A DNA stretch of 64,000 bases. Source: Clostridium sp. K13 (GTDB lineage: Bacteria; Bacillota; Clostridia; Clostridiales; Clostridiaceae). The position numbers and the translations under genes were made by a program. The DNA lies in the NCBI RefSeq assembly GCF_019734195.1, contig NZ_JAASHM010000004.1, forward strand, positions 118,814-182,813, given 5' to 3'. Position 1 is the first letter of the stretch, and each line of letters opens with the position of its first letter. Positions 1 through 9,226 of the stretch are shown here, piece by piece. The notes under the pieces are model-generated. The model was not told the origin of the DNA. It made no database searches and saw nothing but the letters and a program-made list of their open reading frames with translations.

Positions 1-306
1 ATCACCTTTTATAATATTTATAAGCTCCGGTAATTCATCTAAACTAAAGCTTCTTAAAAAGCTTCCAAACTTAGTTACTCTTTCATTATCACTAAGTAGG
101 TTCCCATCTTTATCCCTTGAATCTTTCATTGTTCTAAACTTAATCATTTTAAAGACTTTATTATCTTTACCAACTCTTTCTTGAACAAAGAAAGCTGGCC
201 CACCAAGATTTATTAATATTAATACATAAATAACTAACATTAGTGGTGATAAAACAATTAATACCGCCGACGATATAATAAGATCTAATAATCTTTTAAC
301 AAGCAT
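1..306 (-). CDS. Undecaprenyl-phosphate sugar transferase (PglC/WcaJ family), partial
   Basis: The start codon is at 304-306 and 102 codons are visible; the 3' part lies beyond base 1. It has one hydrophobic N-terminal segment (about residues 8-32), then VQERVG (41-46), KFRTM (56-60) and DELPEL (80-85). These are hallmarks of membrane sugar-1-phosphate transferases, which load the first sugar of a glycan repeat onto undecaprenyl phosphate at the inner face of the membrane. It follows the PglE- and PglF-type genes on the same strand after 59 bp. The trio therefore resembles a route to a 2,4-diamino-sugar (bacillosamine-like) that is then placed on the lipid carrier. The family is clear; the sugar is inferred from the neighbours. 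Confidence 0.88.
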   Translation of the reverse strand, partial: MLVKRLLDLIISSAVLIVLSPLMLVIYVLILINLGGPAFFVQERVGKDNKVFKMIKFRTMKDSRDKDGNLLSDNERVTKFGSFLRSFSLDELPELINIIKGD

Positions 307-365
307 TTATATTTCCCCATTCCCTTATAACTTATAGTCCTTAACCCCATACCTAAAAACTATAT

Positions 366-1529
366 CTATTTAAAAATCCCCCTAATAATTCTAATAACTC
401 TTTCTATCTCTTCATCAGTCATCTTAGTATCAGAAGGTAAGCAAATTCCTCTTTCAAAAATATCTTCTGAAACACTATCTTTTTCAGTATTATCAGCCTT
501 AAAGAAATCATATTTTTCATAGAAAGGTTGCATATGCATTGGTTTCCATATATGTCTTGACTCAATATTTTCTTCTTCTAAAGCTAAAATAATATCAAGT
601 GGTTTAACCTTTGATTCATTACTTAATATTCCAATGCTTAACCAATAATTTGGTTCACCATATTCACATACATTAGCCATTTCTATATCAGGAATATCAT
701 TAAAAGCTTCCTTATATTTTTCATATATATATTTCTTTTTTTCTATTCTTTCATCTAGTACTCTTATTTGTCCTCTACCTATTCCTGCAACTATATTACT
801 CATTCTATAATTGTATCCAAGCTCTGTATGTTGATAATATCTTGCATTATCTCTAGCTTGAGTTGCCCAGAATCTTGATTTTTTTATTCCCTCTTCATCA
901 TCTGAAACAAGCATTCCTCCACCTGATGTAGTTATTATCTTATTTCCATTAAATGAATATATTCCGTATTTTCCTATTGTTCCTGTTTGTTTTCCCTTAT
1001 AAGTTGCACCAAGAGATTCCGCTGCATCCTCTATTACTGGTACATTGTATTCATTACATATAGCCATTATTTTATCCATATCAGATGATTGTCCATAAAG
1101 GTGAACTACTATTACTGCCTTTGGTAATTTCCCCTTTTTTGAATAAGCTTCAAATGCATTTCTTAAAGCTACTGGAGACATATTTAAGCTTTTATACTCT
1201 GCATCTATAAATACTGGCTCTGCTCCTTCATATATAATAGGATTGCAAGTTGCTGCAAAAGTTAATGATGAACAAAGGACTATATCTCCAGGTTTTATTC
1301 CTAATAGCTTAATTGCTAAATGTATTGCTGAAGTTCCTGAAACTAATGCTGATGCATGCTTTGCCCCTACATATTCAGCAACTTCTTTTTCAAAGTTATT
1401 TACATTAGGTCCAAGTGGTGCTACCCAATTTGTGTCAAAAGCTTCATTTACAAAGATTTTTTCTAAAGCTCCCATATGTGGTGATGCTAAGTATATTCTT
1501 TTATTTACCTTAGTCTTTAATGCTTCCAT
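366..1529 (-). CDS. DegT/DnrJ/EryC1/StrS aminotransferase, PglE-like (UDP-4-keto-sugar aminotransferase)
   Basis: 387 residues, normal family length. This is a PLP enzyme that aminates C4 of a UDP-4-keto-6-deoxy sugar, the step after the PglF-type dehydratase. The PLP lysine is K197 in SFNGNK, followed by the glycine-rich TSGGGML. The cofactor aspartate is D168 in EDAAES. The start ATG (1527-1529) overlaps the TAA of the upstream dehydratase by one base (TAATG), so the two are translationally coupled, with a GGGGGG ribosome site inside the upstream gene. The product is probably UDP-4-amino-4,6-dideoxy-N-acetyl-hexosamine, inferred from family and context. The SFNGNKIITTSGGGM block closely resembles Campylobacter PglE. 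Confidence 0.9.
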   Translation of the reverse strand: MEALKTKVNKRIYLASPHMGALEKIFVNEAFDTNWVAPLGPNVNNFEKEVAEYVGAKHASALVSGTSAIHLAIKLLGIKPGDIVLCSSLTFAATCNPIIYEGAEPVFIDAEYKSLNMSPVALRNAFEAYSKKGKLPKAVIVVHLYGQSSDMDKIMAICNEYNVPVIEDAAESLGATYKGKQTGTIGKYGIYSFNGNKIITTSGGGMLVSDDEEGIKKSRFWATQARDNARYYQHTELGYNYRMSNIVAGIGRGQIRVLDERIEKKKYIYEKYKEAFNDIPDIEMANVCEYGEPNYWLSIGILSNESKVKPLDIILALEEENIESRHIWKPMHMQPFYEKYDFFKADNTEKDSVSEDIFERGICLPSDTKMTDEEIERVIRIIRGIFK

Positions 1530-3439
1530 TACTTTATCCCCCCTGCAGTAACTGCTGCTTCCTCTAATATCTTTTTATTGTTATATACATCTGGTGAATT
1601 ATATGTTGGAACTATTTCTTTCAACTTATCTTTTAACATGTTTTTATTACCTAGCTTTGCAACAAAGACTAAATCATCTATTTGTTTTATTATTTTATTT
1701 AGTGATATAGTTTCTGGCTTGTCTATAAATATTTTATTGTGTGCTGTTTTGCTTAAGTTGTCATTATTCATTAATAGCTCTTCATATAGTTTTTCCCCAG
1801 GTCTAAGTCCTGTTATTTCTACTTTTATATCTTTATCTGGGGTATATCCTGAAAGTCTAATTAAATTTTCTGCTAAATCATAAATTTTAACTGGTTTTCC
1901 CATATCTAATACAAATATTTCTCCACCCTTTGCATATGCACCAGCTTGAAGTACAAGTTGTGCTGCCTCTGGAATTAACATGAAATACCTAGTTATATCT
2001 TTATGTGTTAAAGTTACAGGTCCTCCATTTTTAATTTGCTTCTTAAACAATGGAATTACTGAACCATTACTTCCTAATACATTACCAAATCTAACTGCAA
2101 CAAACTCTGTTTTATTTCCTCTTTCATTGTTAACAGCTTGAACTATCATTTCACAAAGCCTCTTAGTTGCCCCCATTACATTAGTAGGATTTACTGCCTT
2201 ATCTGTTGAAATTAAAACAAACTTTTCTACCTTATATTGACTAGCAATCTGAGCCATATTTAATGTTCCCATTACATTATTTTTTATTGCCTCTGATGGA
2301 TTATCTTCCATTAATGGTACATGTTTATGAGCTGCAGCATGAAAAATTATATTGGGTTTATATGCACTTATTATTTGATTTATTCTTGATTTATCTCTTA
2401 CTGACGCAATTATTACCTTCTTATTTAATTGTGGAACTTTATAATTTAATTCATTTTGAAGATCATATGCATTATTTTCATATATATCTAGTATTAAAAG
2501 TAACTTTGGATTAAATCTTGCTATTTGTCTGCATAGTTCTGATCCTATTGAGCCACCGCCTCCAGTTACTAAAACAACCTTATCATTTATATATTTTTCT
2601 ATTCCTGACTTATCTAACTTAACTTCTTCTCTACCAATTAAATCTCTTAAATCTACATCTCTCATTTTATTAATTGATATACCTTCTTCTAACAGCTGAT
2701 AATATCCTGGAATAACCTTAACCTTTGCTTTTGTACTATTGCATATATCTAAGATATTTGTTTTTTCTTCACCATCTATCTTTGCTATTGCAAATAATAT
2801 TTGATCTATCTTTTCTTTTTCTACTATTTCTTTTATGTTTTCCCTACTTCCTAATATTTTTACTCCGTTTAGAAAGCTATTTAATTTTGATTTATTATCA
2901 TCTATAATTCCTATAATATTGTATTGTTCACTTTTTTCTTTTCTTATTTCACTTATAATTGACGACGCGCAATCACCAGCTCCTATAATTAAAACATTGT
3001 ATTTTCCATTGGTTCTATCTGCCATAGAATACGTTATAAATCTAGTAACTATTCTTAGAGATAGCCTTACCCCTGTAACGCAAACCATTATTAATATACC
3101 TGCAATAACATTAGTTAATGCTAAAACTGTATTCGGTATAATTGACATTAATATTGTACTTACTATACATCCTGATCCTGATGCAACTATAGACTGCATA
3201 AGCTCATATGAACCTGCATTAACCCAAATGCAGCTATACATCCTACATAGTTTTAAAAATGATATATAAGTAACTACTGCAATAGGTAATGTTATACTTA
3301 AGTTTAAAACTATATTATCTATATTGTTACTTAGTATAATTGATACAAAATATGATAATATTATTATTGATACGTCAATTAGTAGTAATATTATGTTTTT
3401 ATTTCTTCTACTTAGGTTCATTATTGATAAATCCTGCAC
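1529..3439 (-). CDS. pglF: Membrane-bound nucleoside-diphosphate sugar 4,6-dehydratase, PglF/CapD/FlaA1 family
   Basis: 636 residues, the length of full-size PglF/CapD proteins. Four hydrophobic segments fill about residues 14-135. A CoA-binding-like Rossmann domain follows (IIGAGD from about 151). Then comes the SDR dehydratase domain with TGGGGSIG (292-299), STDKAVNPTN and MGATK, where Met replaces the usual SDR tyrosine as in this family. The enzyme converts UDP-GlcNAc to the 4-keto-6-deoxy sugar. The GTG start at 3437-3439 is preferred because GGGGGA sits about 8 bases upstream. It is the first gene of the visible operon, read from a promoter in the divergent gap 3440-4057. The exact UDP-sugar is not visible. 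Confidence 0.9.
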   Translation of the reverse strand: MQDLSIMNLSRRNKNIILLLIDVSIIILSYFVSIILSNNIDNIVLNLSITLPIAVVTYISFLKLCRMYSCIWVNAGSYELMQSIVASGSGCIVSTILMSIIPNTVLALTNVIAGILIMVCVTGVRLSLRIVTRFITYSMADRTNGKYNVLIIGAGDCASSIISEIRKEKSEQYNIIGIIDDNKSKLNSFLNGVKILGSRENIKEIVEKEKIDQILFAIAKIDGEEKTNILDICNSTKAKVKVIPGYYQLLEEGISINKMRDVDLRDLIGREEVKLDKSGIEKYINDKVVLVTGGGGSIGSELCRQIARFNPKLLLILDIYENNAYDLQNELNYKVPQLNKKVIIASVRDKSRINQIISAYKPNIIFHAAAHKHVPLMEDNPSEAIKNNVMGTLNMAQIASQYKVEKFVLISTDKAVNPTNVMGATKRLCEMIVQAVNNERGNKTEFVAVRFGNVLGSNGSVIPLFKKQIKNGGPVTLTHKDITRYFMLIPEAAQLVLQAGAYAKGGEIFVLDMGKPVKIYDLAENLIRLSGYTPDKDIKVEITGLRPGEKLYEELLMNNDNLSKTAHNKIFIDKPETISLNKIIKQIDDLVFVAKLGNKNMLKDKLKEIVPTYNSPDVYNNKKILEEAAVTAGGIK

Positions 3440-4057
3440 AATTATTTCCCCCTTATAATTTTTGTTAAATATGTATACTACTTATTACTACCAAGCTTAA
3501 CACCCTACTACATATTTACCATTTATTATCATTTAAATTATATATTTGCATGTTTTTCCAGTAAATAATCTATTGGTTCTATACCACTTCTCATACAATT
3601 CAGTAGTACTTTAATTAACACTATGTATAATCTTTTAATAATTCTTTAGTTCTATTATTTACTAATACTTAAGTATTAATTTTTACCCACCGTAAACATT
3701 TTCTATAGCTTTTAATATACATTACATATTATTTTTATTAAAAACCTCAATACGCTTTTGTTACATTTTGTTTTTATTTAGCACTTTTAGTCGTAAACTT
3801 TTTTTGCATCTTATTCTTAAAATTAATTGCGATTACTATCTTTTATTATTTTAACTCTAAATTTTTATTATTTATTTTAATTGTCATTTTTAAGTATTAC
3901 TACTTTGTAATTACCTTTAAGTATTACTACTTATACTATTTATTAATACTTCTGTAGAATAAACTTTGGCATTTAATGTAATTTTTAATAGACTTTTATA
4001 TTTTTTACTATTATAATTTTAATATAGATTATATGAAGTTTGAAAAGGGTGATTACA
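3440..4057. other. Divergent AT-rich intergenic region with tandem repeats
   Basis: There is no convincing gene in these 618 bases between the glycan operon (minus) and the regulator gene (plus). It should hold promoters for both. Two identical 17-bp direct repeats (TTTAAGTATTACTACTT) lie at 3889-3905 and 3916-3932, 27 bp apart. A related TACTTAAGTATTA occurs near 3666. They could be operator sites. Confidence 0.5.
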
Positions 4058-4729
4058 ATGAAAGTTTCTATACTATGTAAATATCAAGTTATTCATGAGG
4101 GAATTAAATCAATATTAAAAGAGAAGTATCAAAGCATCACCTCTTTTACTTCTATTGATGATTGTTTTAAAACATTGGACAATCCTGATAATAATTTAGT
4201 AAACGATTCAGAAGATACAGTTTTAATTATTACTTTATTTAGAGAGGACTTAAGAATAATAGACAATATTTTATCTATTAAAGATAACTATTCTAAACTT
4301 AAATTATTAATTGTTGATTTTAATGAAAGTAAAGACATGTTCTTTAAAGTATCTAAATTAAATATCGATGGCTATATGCTAGGAACATTTGCCCAAGAGG
4401 ATATAAATTATGCTCTTCATAAAATATCTACTGGAACTAAATTCTACGATAGAGAATTATTATATAGATTAGTAGAAGATGAGCCTGCTGCAACTATTAC
4501 TGGTAAAGGCAGTTTAGGAAGCCCATTAACTAGAAGAGAATTAGAGATTTTATCTCAATTATCTAATGGTTTAAGTAATTTTGAAATTTCTAAAAATCTT
4601 AATATAAGTGAAAATACTGTTAAGAAACATATTAGTAATATATTTATAAAGATAAATGTTAAGGATAGAACTCAAGCTATAATCTATGCTTATGAATCAG
4701 GCTTAATAGCTAAGCCTTTATTCTTATAA
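4058..4729 (+). CDS. LuxR/NarL-type regulator with degenerate receiver domain
   Basis: 223 residues from the ATG at 4058, which has AAAGGG about 8 bases upstream; an in-frame TTG at 4040 lacks a ribosome site. The first 120 residues look like a response-regulator receiver fold. However, the acidic pair after strand 1 is replaced (ILCKYQ) and the strand-3 aspartate region reads LIITLF, so phosphorylation is unlikely. The C-terminal GerE helix-turn-helix is intact (LTRRELEILSQL, then NISENTVKKHISNI). It is monocistronic, with a terminator directly downstream, and no kinase is nearby. It may be an orphan, ligand- or dimer-controlled regulator; its neighbours suggest surface-glycan or pilin genes as targets, which is inference. 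Confidence 0.85.
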   Translation: MKVSILCKYQVIHEGIKSILKEKYQSITSFTSIDDCFKTLDNPDNNLVNDSEDTVLIITLFREDLRIIDNILSIKDNYSKLKLLIVDFNESKDMFFKVSKLNIDGYMLGTFAQEDINYALHKISTGTKFYDRELLYRLVEDEPAATITGKGSLGSPLTRRELEILSQLSNGLSNFEISKNLNISENTVKKHISNIFIKINVKDRTQAIIYAYESGLIAKPLFL

Positions 4730-4754
4730 ATTAGCGTTTGCATACACTTAAAAT

Positions 4755-4806
4755 AAATAAGTAGTGAGAAGCTATATATAATAGCCTTTCACTACTTATT
4801 TTTATT
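4755..4806 (+). terminator. Rho-independent terminator of the LuxR-type gene
   Basis: A 13-bp perfect stem (4755-4767 with 4789-4801) with a smaller inner GCTAT/ATAGC pairing is followed by a T-rich run. Confidence 0.85.
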
Positions 4807-5490
4807 TAAAAAAATTAAAGGATTTTGAATCTATTTTCTTTAAGCTTTACTTTTTAACAATATAAATATCATTAAAACTATAAACTTAAATTACTGTATT
4901 TATATTAAAGATAGTCCCTTATCCTCTATGACTTGTTGACAAGCGTATTATACATAACTTTAGTCATCTCCTGATAAATTTCTTTATCATTCTTATTGCA
5001 GTATGTCTAAATAGAAATATCCGAAGTTATGCTTAATATTAATCACAGTTAATATTAAAATACTATCTCGAACCATCATGTGCCCTTATAAAGCTTTTCT
5101 TAAATATAAATAAGCATCCTTCAAAAATTAATATCGCTGTTATTTTATAAAAATAACTCTGTATACTATGTATTTTGAAAGAAATAGATCAAAATCCTAA
5201 AAGAGATAACGTATAAACTTTAAAGCCAACATCGAGTACAACAAACATATCATATTCATATTAAGCTTAAAATTTATAAACAATAAATTATTTATTATTT
5301 ATTATTTGTTATCTCTATTATTGTTTTATCCTTTTTTAGGTTAATTTATTCATATTTTTTTATAACTTTTTACAAAAATATGAATTTTGTAATTTTTTTT
5401 ATCTTTTTTTGAATATCTGATTTATTTATCGGTGATACTCCTAAAGAATTATTTCATGAAATAAAAAAAATTTTAATAAGGAGTTGAACA
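4807..5490. other. Long non-coding gap, possible decayed coding relic
   Basis: No intact gene. On the minus strand, 4926-5036 reads like coding sequence (...NKNDKEIYQEMTKVM... ending in TAG) but has an in-frame stop after about 25 codons and no start. The stretch at about 5165-5240 also has a short open reading (FVVLDVGFKVY) in another register. This could be an eroded gene or chance. The last 80 bases hold the pilin promoter and its AAGGAG ribosome site. Confidence 0.3.
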
Positions 5491-5931
5491 ATGAAATATT
5501 TGATCAATATGAAAATTAATAAATTATTTTTAAAATCAAAGAAGAAAAGGAAAAAAGGATTTACTTTAATTGAACTTGTTGCTGTTTTAGCTATCATTGC
5601 TATTTTATCTGCTGCTTTTGTACCTAAGTTTTCAAATTATATTACTGAAGCTAAAAAGGTTACAGTTTTAAATGAAGCTAAAAGTGTTATTACTGCTTAT
5701 GAAGCTGTAAGTCATAAACTTGATACTGATGAAGCTAATACCGATATATCTACTTTAGTAACTAGCAATTATACAGATATATCTCCAAATAAGCTTCCCC
5801 TTGCTACAAAAGTTTCTCAATGTAGAAAATTACTTGATCCCAATACTAAATTTGAAGTATCATCCGCTGGAATATTAATTTCAGTTGATAATGATACAAT
5901 TCCTCAAGACAAAACTGATAATACTGATTAA
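5491..5931 (+). CDS. Type IV pilin-like (pseudopilin) protein
   Basis: 146 residues. A basic leader (KSKKKRKKG) ends at the prepilin peptidase site G^FTLIE, followed by the hydrophobic helix VAVLAIIAILSAAFVP of class III signal peptides. The glutamate at position +5 needed for pilin assembly is present. AAGGAG lies about 7 bases before the ATG. The remaining 95 residues are short for a major pilin and match no domain I recognise. No pilus ATPase, prepilin peptidase or other pilin gene is nearby, so it is an isolated minor pilin or pseudopilin that would rely on machinery encoded elsewhere. It ends before a bidirectional terminator. Confidence 0.88.
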   Translation: MKYLINMKINKLFLKSKKKRKKGFTLIELVAVLAIIAILSAAFVPKFSNYITEAKKVTVLNEAKSVITAYEAVSHKLDTDEANTDISTLVTSNYTDISPNKLPLATKVSQCRKLLDPNTKFEVSSAGILISVDNDTIPQDKTDNTD

Positions 5932-5984
5932 GTATATTATAAAAACCTATCTATAAAATTCAAATAAAATCTTACTAAATAAAA

Positions 5985-6035
5985 AATGATGATATATTTA
6001 ATTATAGTTTTAACTAAATATATCATCATTATCTA
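5985..6035. terminator. Bidirectional terminator between pilin and aminopeptidase genes
   Basis: A perfect 16-bp stem (5985-6000 with 6015-6030) and 14-base loop lie between two convergent genes. Confidence 0.8.
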
Positions 6036-6070
6036 AAAATTTAACTTTTATATTAAATATAAAGTACTAA

Positions 6071-7366
6071 TTAAAGACTAAAGAATTCAGTAAATGCTTT
6101 AACTGTATAATAGTTATCCTTAACACTTGCTAATTCCCTGATAGAGTGCATTCCAAGTACTGGAGCTCCCATATCAATAACAGGAATAGTTAAGTTTGCA
6201 GCTGTTACAGGACCTATTGTAGTTCCACCTCTAACATCTGATCTGTTAACAAACTTTTGGAATGGTACACCTGCAGCCTCACATACACCTGCAAATACAG
6301 CACCATTAAAGCTATCAGTGCTATAGCTTCCAGAAGCAGCAATCTTTAATACAGGACCACCTTCAAGTACAGGTCTGTTAGTTGGATCATGCTTATCTCC
6401 TAAGTTTGGATGAACAGCATGAGCTAAATCAGCAGAAATCATTATAGAATTAGCTAATGTTCTATAATATCCTTCTCTATCCTTACCTAATCCTAAAGCT
6501 ATTCTTTCTAATATGTTATTTAATAATGTTGAATTAGCACCTTCAGCAGTTAAGCTTCCGATTTCTTCATTATCTATACAAATCATAACCTTAGTTGCTT
6601 CATTCTCTCTACTATCAACTAAAGCCTTAATTCCTGAGAATACCATCCATAAATCATCAAATCTGCCTGAAGAAATAAGTTCTTCATTCATTCCAATTAA
6701 TGATCCTCTTTCATATTCATATAAACCTAATTCAAAGTTTAATATATCTTCTTTATTAACTTGAAGCTCTTCTGAAATAATATTCATTAAGTAATCTTCT
6801 TTTTCTAACTTATCATTAATAAGGCCTAATAAAGGAAGTGTATCTACTTGTCTGTTTATTTTATAGCCTTCATTAACTTCTCTATTCATATGAATTGCTA
6901 AGCTTGGAATTATTAATAATGGTTTATTTATATTAACTAATCTTGTTTCTGGCTTTAATGGTGATGAACCTTTTAATGATACCTTACCAGCTATTGATAA
7001 TGGTCTATCATACCAAGTATGAAGTATTGGTCCACCATAAACTTCAGTGTTTAACTTAACATATTTTCCTTCTGAAATCATTTGTGGATTTGGTTTAATT
7101 CTAAACCCTGGAACATCAGTATGAGCTCCTATAAGTCTAAATCCTTTTTCTTCTATATCTCCAGTACCAACTTCAAAAGCAATTAATGCTGAATCATTTT
7201 TTATAACATAATATTTACCTTTAGCTTGTAAATTCCATTTATCAGTTTCTTTTATTTCAACGAATCCATTTTCATCTAATATTTTTTGTGTTGCTTTTAC
7301 CCCATGACAAGCACTTGGGCTATCATATAAAAAATCTACTAATTCTAATGCTAACTTTTTTTCCAT
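6071..7366 (-). CDS. apeB: M18 family aminopeptidase
   Basis: 431 residues, typical for bacterial M18 (aspartyl aminopeptidase-like) enzymes. Zinc-site motifs are GAHTDVPGFRIKPNP (H82, D84), CIDNEEIGS and DLAHAVHPN. These dinuclear zinc enzymes are cytoplasmic dodecamers that remove N-terminal residues from peptides. The C-terminal RGGTTIGPV and GAPVLGMHSIREL blocks match the family. It is a single gene, convergent with the pilin gene and divergent from the CDF exporter. Substrate preference cannot be read from the sequence. Confidence 0.92.
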   Translation of the reverse strand: MEKKLALELVDFLYDSPSACHGVKATQKILDENGFVEIKETDKWNLQAKGKYYVIKNDSALIAFEVGTGDIEEKGFRLIGAHTDVPGFRIKPNPQMISEGKYVKLNTEVYGGPILHTWYDRPLSIAGKVSLKGSSPLKPETRLVNINKPLLIIPSLAIHMNREVNEGYKINRQVDTLPLLGLINDKLEKEDYLMNIISEELQVNKEDILNFELGLYEYERGSLIGMNEELISSGRFDDLWMVFSGIKALVDSRENEATKVMICIDNEEIGSLTAEGANSTLLNNILERIALGLGKDREGYYRTLANSIMISADLAHAVHPNLGDKHDPTNRPVLEGGPVLKIAASGSYSTDSFNGAVFAGVCEAAGVPFQKFVNRSDVRGGTTIGPVTAANLTIPVIDMGAPVLGMHSIRELASVKDNYYTVKAFTEFFSL

Positions 7367-7663
7367 AGTCTTTTACTCCTTTACTATCTATATACATCTA
7401 ATATACTTCATTTGCTATTTTTTCACAACTCATTTACTTAATAGGTTTATACATACTATTATTCCTCTTTGTGCTTCTGTTATATCAAAATGTTGGTGAT
7501 TTTATAATAACAACATTTTGATATAACAGAATATATATATATATTAATTTGACTTTTACTCTGGATTAAATTAGCATATTGTAATAAGCGTAATTACTAA
7601 AAAAAATAACATACTATTAATATAGGTAATTATATTAATTTAAATAAAAATGGGAGGATATTT
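7367..7663. repeat. Divergent promoter region carrying a perfect 20-bp inverted repeat
   Basis: The arms 7476-7495 and 7511-7530 are perfect inverse complements with a 15-base spacer. The flanking genes diverge, so a terminator is not expected here, and there is no clear U tract. It could be an operator (for example for a metal-responsive regulator of the CDF gene) or a small mobile relic. Confidence 0.6.
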
Positions 7664-8839
7664 ATGTTTTCAAATTTTTTAGTTAAAAGATTTGTTAAAG
7701 ATTCAGAAAATGTTTCAGACATAAAGGTAAGAGGCGCATATGCTAATCTTGCCGGAGTAGTTGGAATAATTACTAACTTAATTCTTTTTATAATAAAACT
7801 ATCTGTTGGTTTACTTTCTAATTCTGTTTCAATATTAGCAGATGCCTTTAATAATTTATCTGATGCTGCATCTTCAATTATAACTATTGTTGGTTTTAAA
7901 ATGGCAAATAAACCTGCTGATGCTGAGCATCCTTTTGGACATGGACGTATTGAATATATAACTGCAATGATAGTATCTTTCATGGTTATGCTTGTTGGGT
8001 TACAATTCGTTAAGACTTCATTCCAAAAGATTATTAACCCTACACCAGTAACTTTTGAATTATTGCCATTTATATTATTACTTGTTTCTATAGTTTTTAA
8101 ATTTTGGCTATCTAAATTTAATAAATCTATAGGTAATAAGATTAATTCTTCTACTTTAAAAGCTACTGCAACTGATGCTATGGGAGATGTTTTTACTTCT
8201 ACTACAGTTGTAATTTCATTTTTAATATCTAAGTTTACTACTTTACCTATAGATGGTTATATTGGTATTATTGTGGCTTTAGCTATCGTTTATTCTGGTT
8301 TCTCACTTATCAAGGAAACATTAAATCCATTACTTGGTGAACCACCAGATCCAGTTCTAGTTAGTAATATTACCGATATGGTTATGTCTTATGAAAATAT
8401 AACTGGAATTCATGATTTAATTGTTCATAATTATGGTCCTGGTAGAATTATGGCTTCTATTCATGCTGAAATTCCTAGCAACATTGATATTATGGAAATT
8501 CACCATATTATTGATACTGCCGAAAGGGAAATTTCTAAAAAGTTAAACATATATTTAGTTATTCATATGGATCCTATTTGTGTTGATACTGATGAAATAA
8601 TTGAAGCTAGAAACATGGTACAAGATGTACTTAGTAAATATGAAGAAATTAAATCTTTCCATGATTTTAGAATTGTTGGAGATCATGATAAGAAAAATCT
8701 TATTTTTGATATTGAAGTTTCTCCTACTTGTTTATCTAATGAAAGTAATTCTGCTAAATTATTATCTAATATTAAAAATGATATAAAAGAAAAATCTCCA
8801 GAATACAAATGTGTTATTACCGTTGATTTAGCTTTATAA
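7664..8839 (+). CDS. Cation diffusion facilitator (CDF) metal exporter
   Basis: 391 residues with about six membrane segments in the first 220, then a cytoplasmic C-terminal domain. The metal-site signatures are clear: ILADAFNNLSDAASS in helix 2, HPFGHGRIEY at the helix 2-3 boundary, and TDAMGDVFTS in helix 5. The cytoplasmic domain carries the family's VHNYGPG and HAEIP stretches. CDF proteins export Zn, Mn, Fe or Co in exchange for protons. The N-rich helix-2 motif differs from the plain HxxxD zinc site, so Mn or another metal is possible. It is monocistronic, with a terminator 15 bases downstream. Confidence 0.93.
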   Translation: MFSNFLVKRFVKDSENVSDIKVRGAYANLAGVVGIITNLILFIIKLSVGLLSNSVSILADAFNNLSDAASSIITIVGFKMANKPADAEHPFGHGRIEYITAMIVSFMVMLVGLQFVKTSFQKIINPTPVTFELLPFILLLVSIVFKFWLSKFNKSIGNKINSSTLKATATDAMGDVFTSTTVVISFLISKFTTLPIDGYIGIIVALAIVYSGFSLIKETLNPLLGEPPDPVLVSNITDMVMSYENITGIHDLIVHNYGPGRIMASIHAEIPSNIDIMEIHHIIDTAEREISKKLNIYLVIHMDPICVDTDEIIEARNMVQDVLSKYEEIKSFHDFRIVGDHDKKNLIFDIEVSPTCLSNESNSAKLLSNIKNDIKEKSPEYKCVITVDLAL

Positions 8840-8853
8840 ACTATTATTTTTGT

Positions 8854-8890
8854 AAATTCCTCCAATAGAATCTTGGAGGAATTTGTTTTA
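8854..8890 (+). terminator. Terminator of CDF exporter gene
   Basis: A perfect 12-bp stem (8854-8865 with 8873-8884) is followed by TTTGTTTTATAATT. Confidence 0.85.
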
Positions 8891-9032
8891 TAATTATTTA
8901 CATAACTTCCACAAAATATAAATAAAATATTTTATACCAAACAATCTAATCAAAAAAATTTCACACTTTTTTGGAATCGTTTCTATTTTTACTTTGAACT
9001 CCCTTTATTTTTTAAAGTAAATAGAGAAACAC

Positions 9033-9171
9033 TAGTTAATGATTAATATACAATATGTATATTAATCATTAACTAAAAGATTTATATGCTCACTCTTCTA
9101 ACACTTAATATAAATTGTAGTAATATAGTTTATTCTCATTTTAGAGATAACTCTATATTACTAACTTTTTT
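9033..9171. repeat. Two inverted repeats in the convergent gap 8840-9224
   Basis: The first is a perfect 19-bp hairpin (9033-9051 with 9057-9075, 5-base loop). The second is an imperfect hairpin at 9119-9161 followed by seven T residues, in plus orientation. No gene precedes them closely, because the CDF terminator is 150 bases earlier. They could be a second terminator, the end of a small RNA, or a mobile relic. Confidence 0.5.
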
Positions 9172-9183
9172 TAATGTCTATTC

Positions 9184-9226
9184 AAAATAAATGACGAGGC
9201 AAAAATTAAACCTCGTCGTTTATTTT
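9184..9226 (-). terminator. Terminator of Sel1-repeat gene
   Basis: The 16-base arms 9184-9199 and 9211-9226 pair around GACGAGG/CCTCGTC. The minus-strand copy ends in TTTATTTTG. It overlaps the stop codon. Confidence 0.8.

Noticed and set aside
4040..4057. TTG start of the LuxR-type gene
   Set aside because: The ribosome site AAAGGG lies inside this stretch and serves the ATG at 4058.
7664..8839. Iron-only exporter assignment for the CDF protein
   Set aside because: The metal cannot be decided from the visible motifs, so I left the substrate open.
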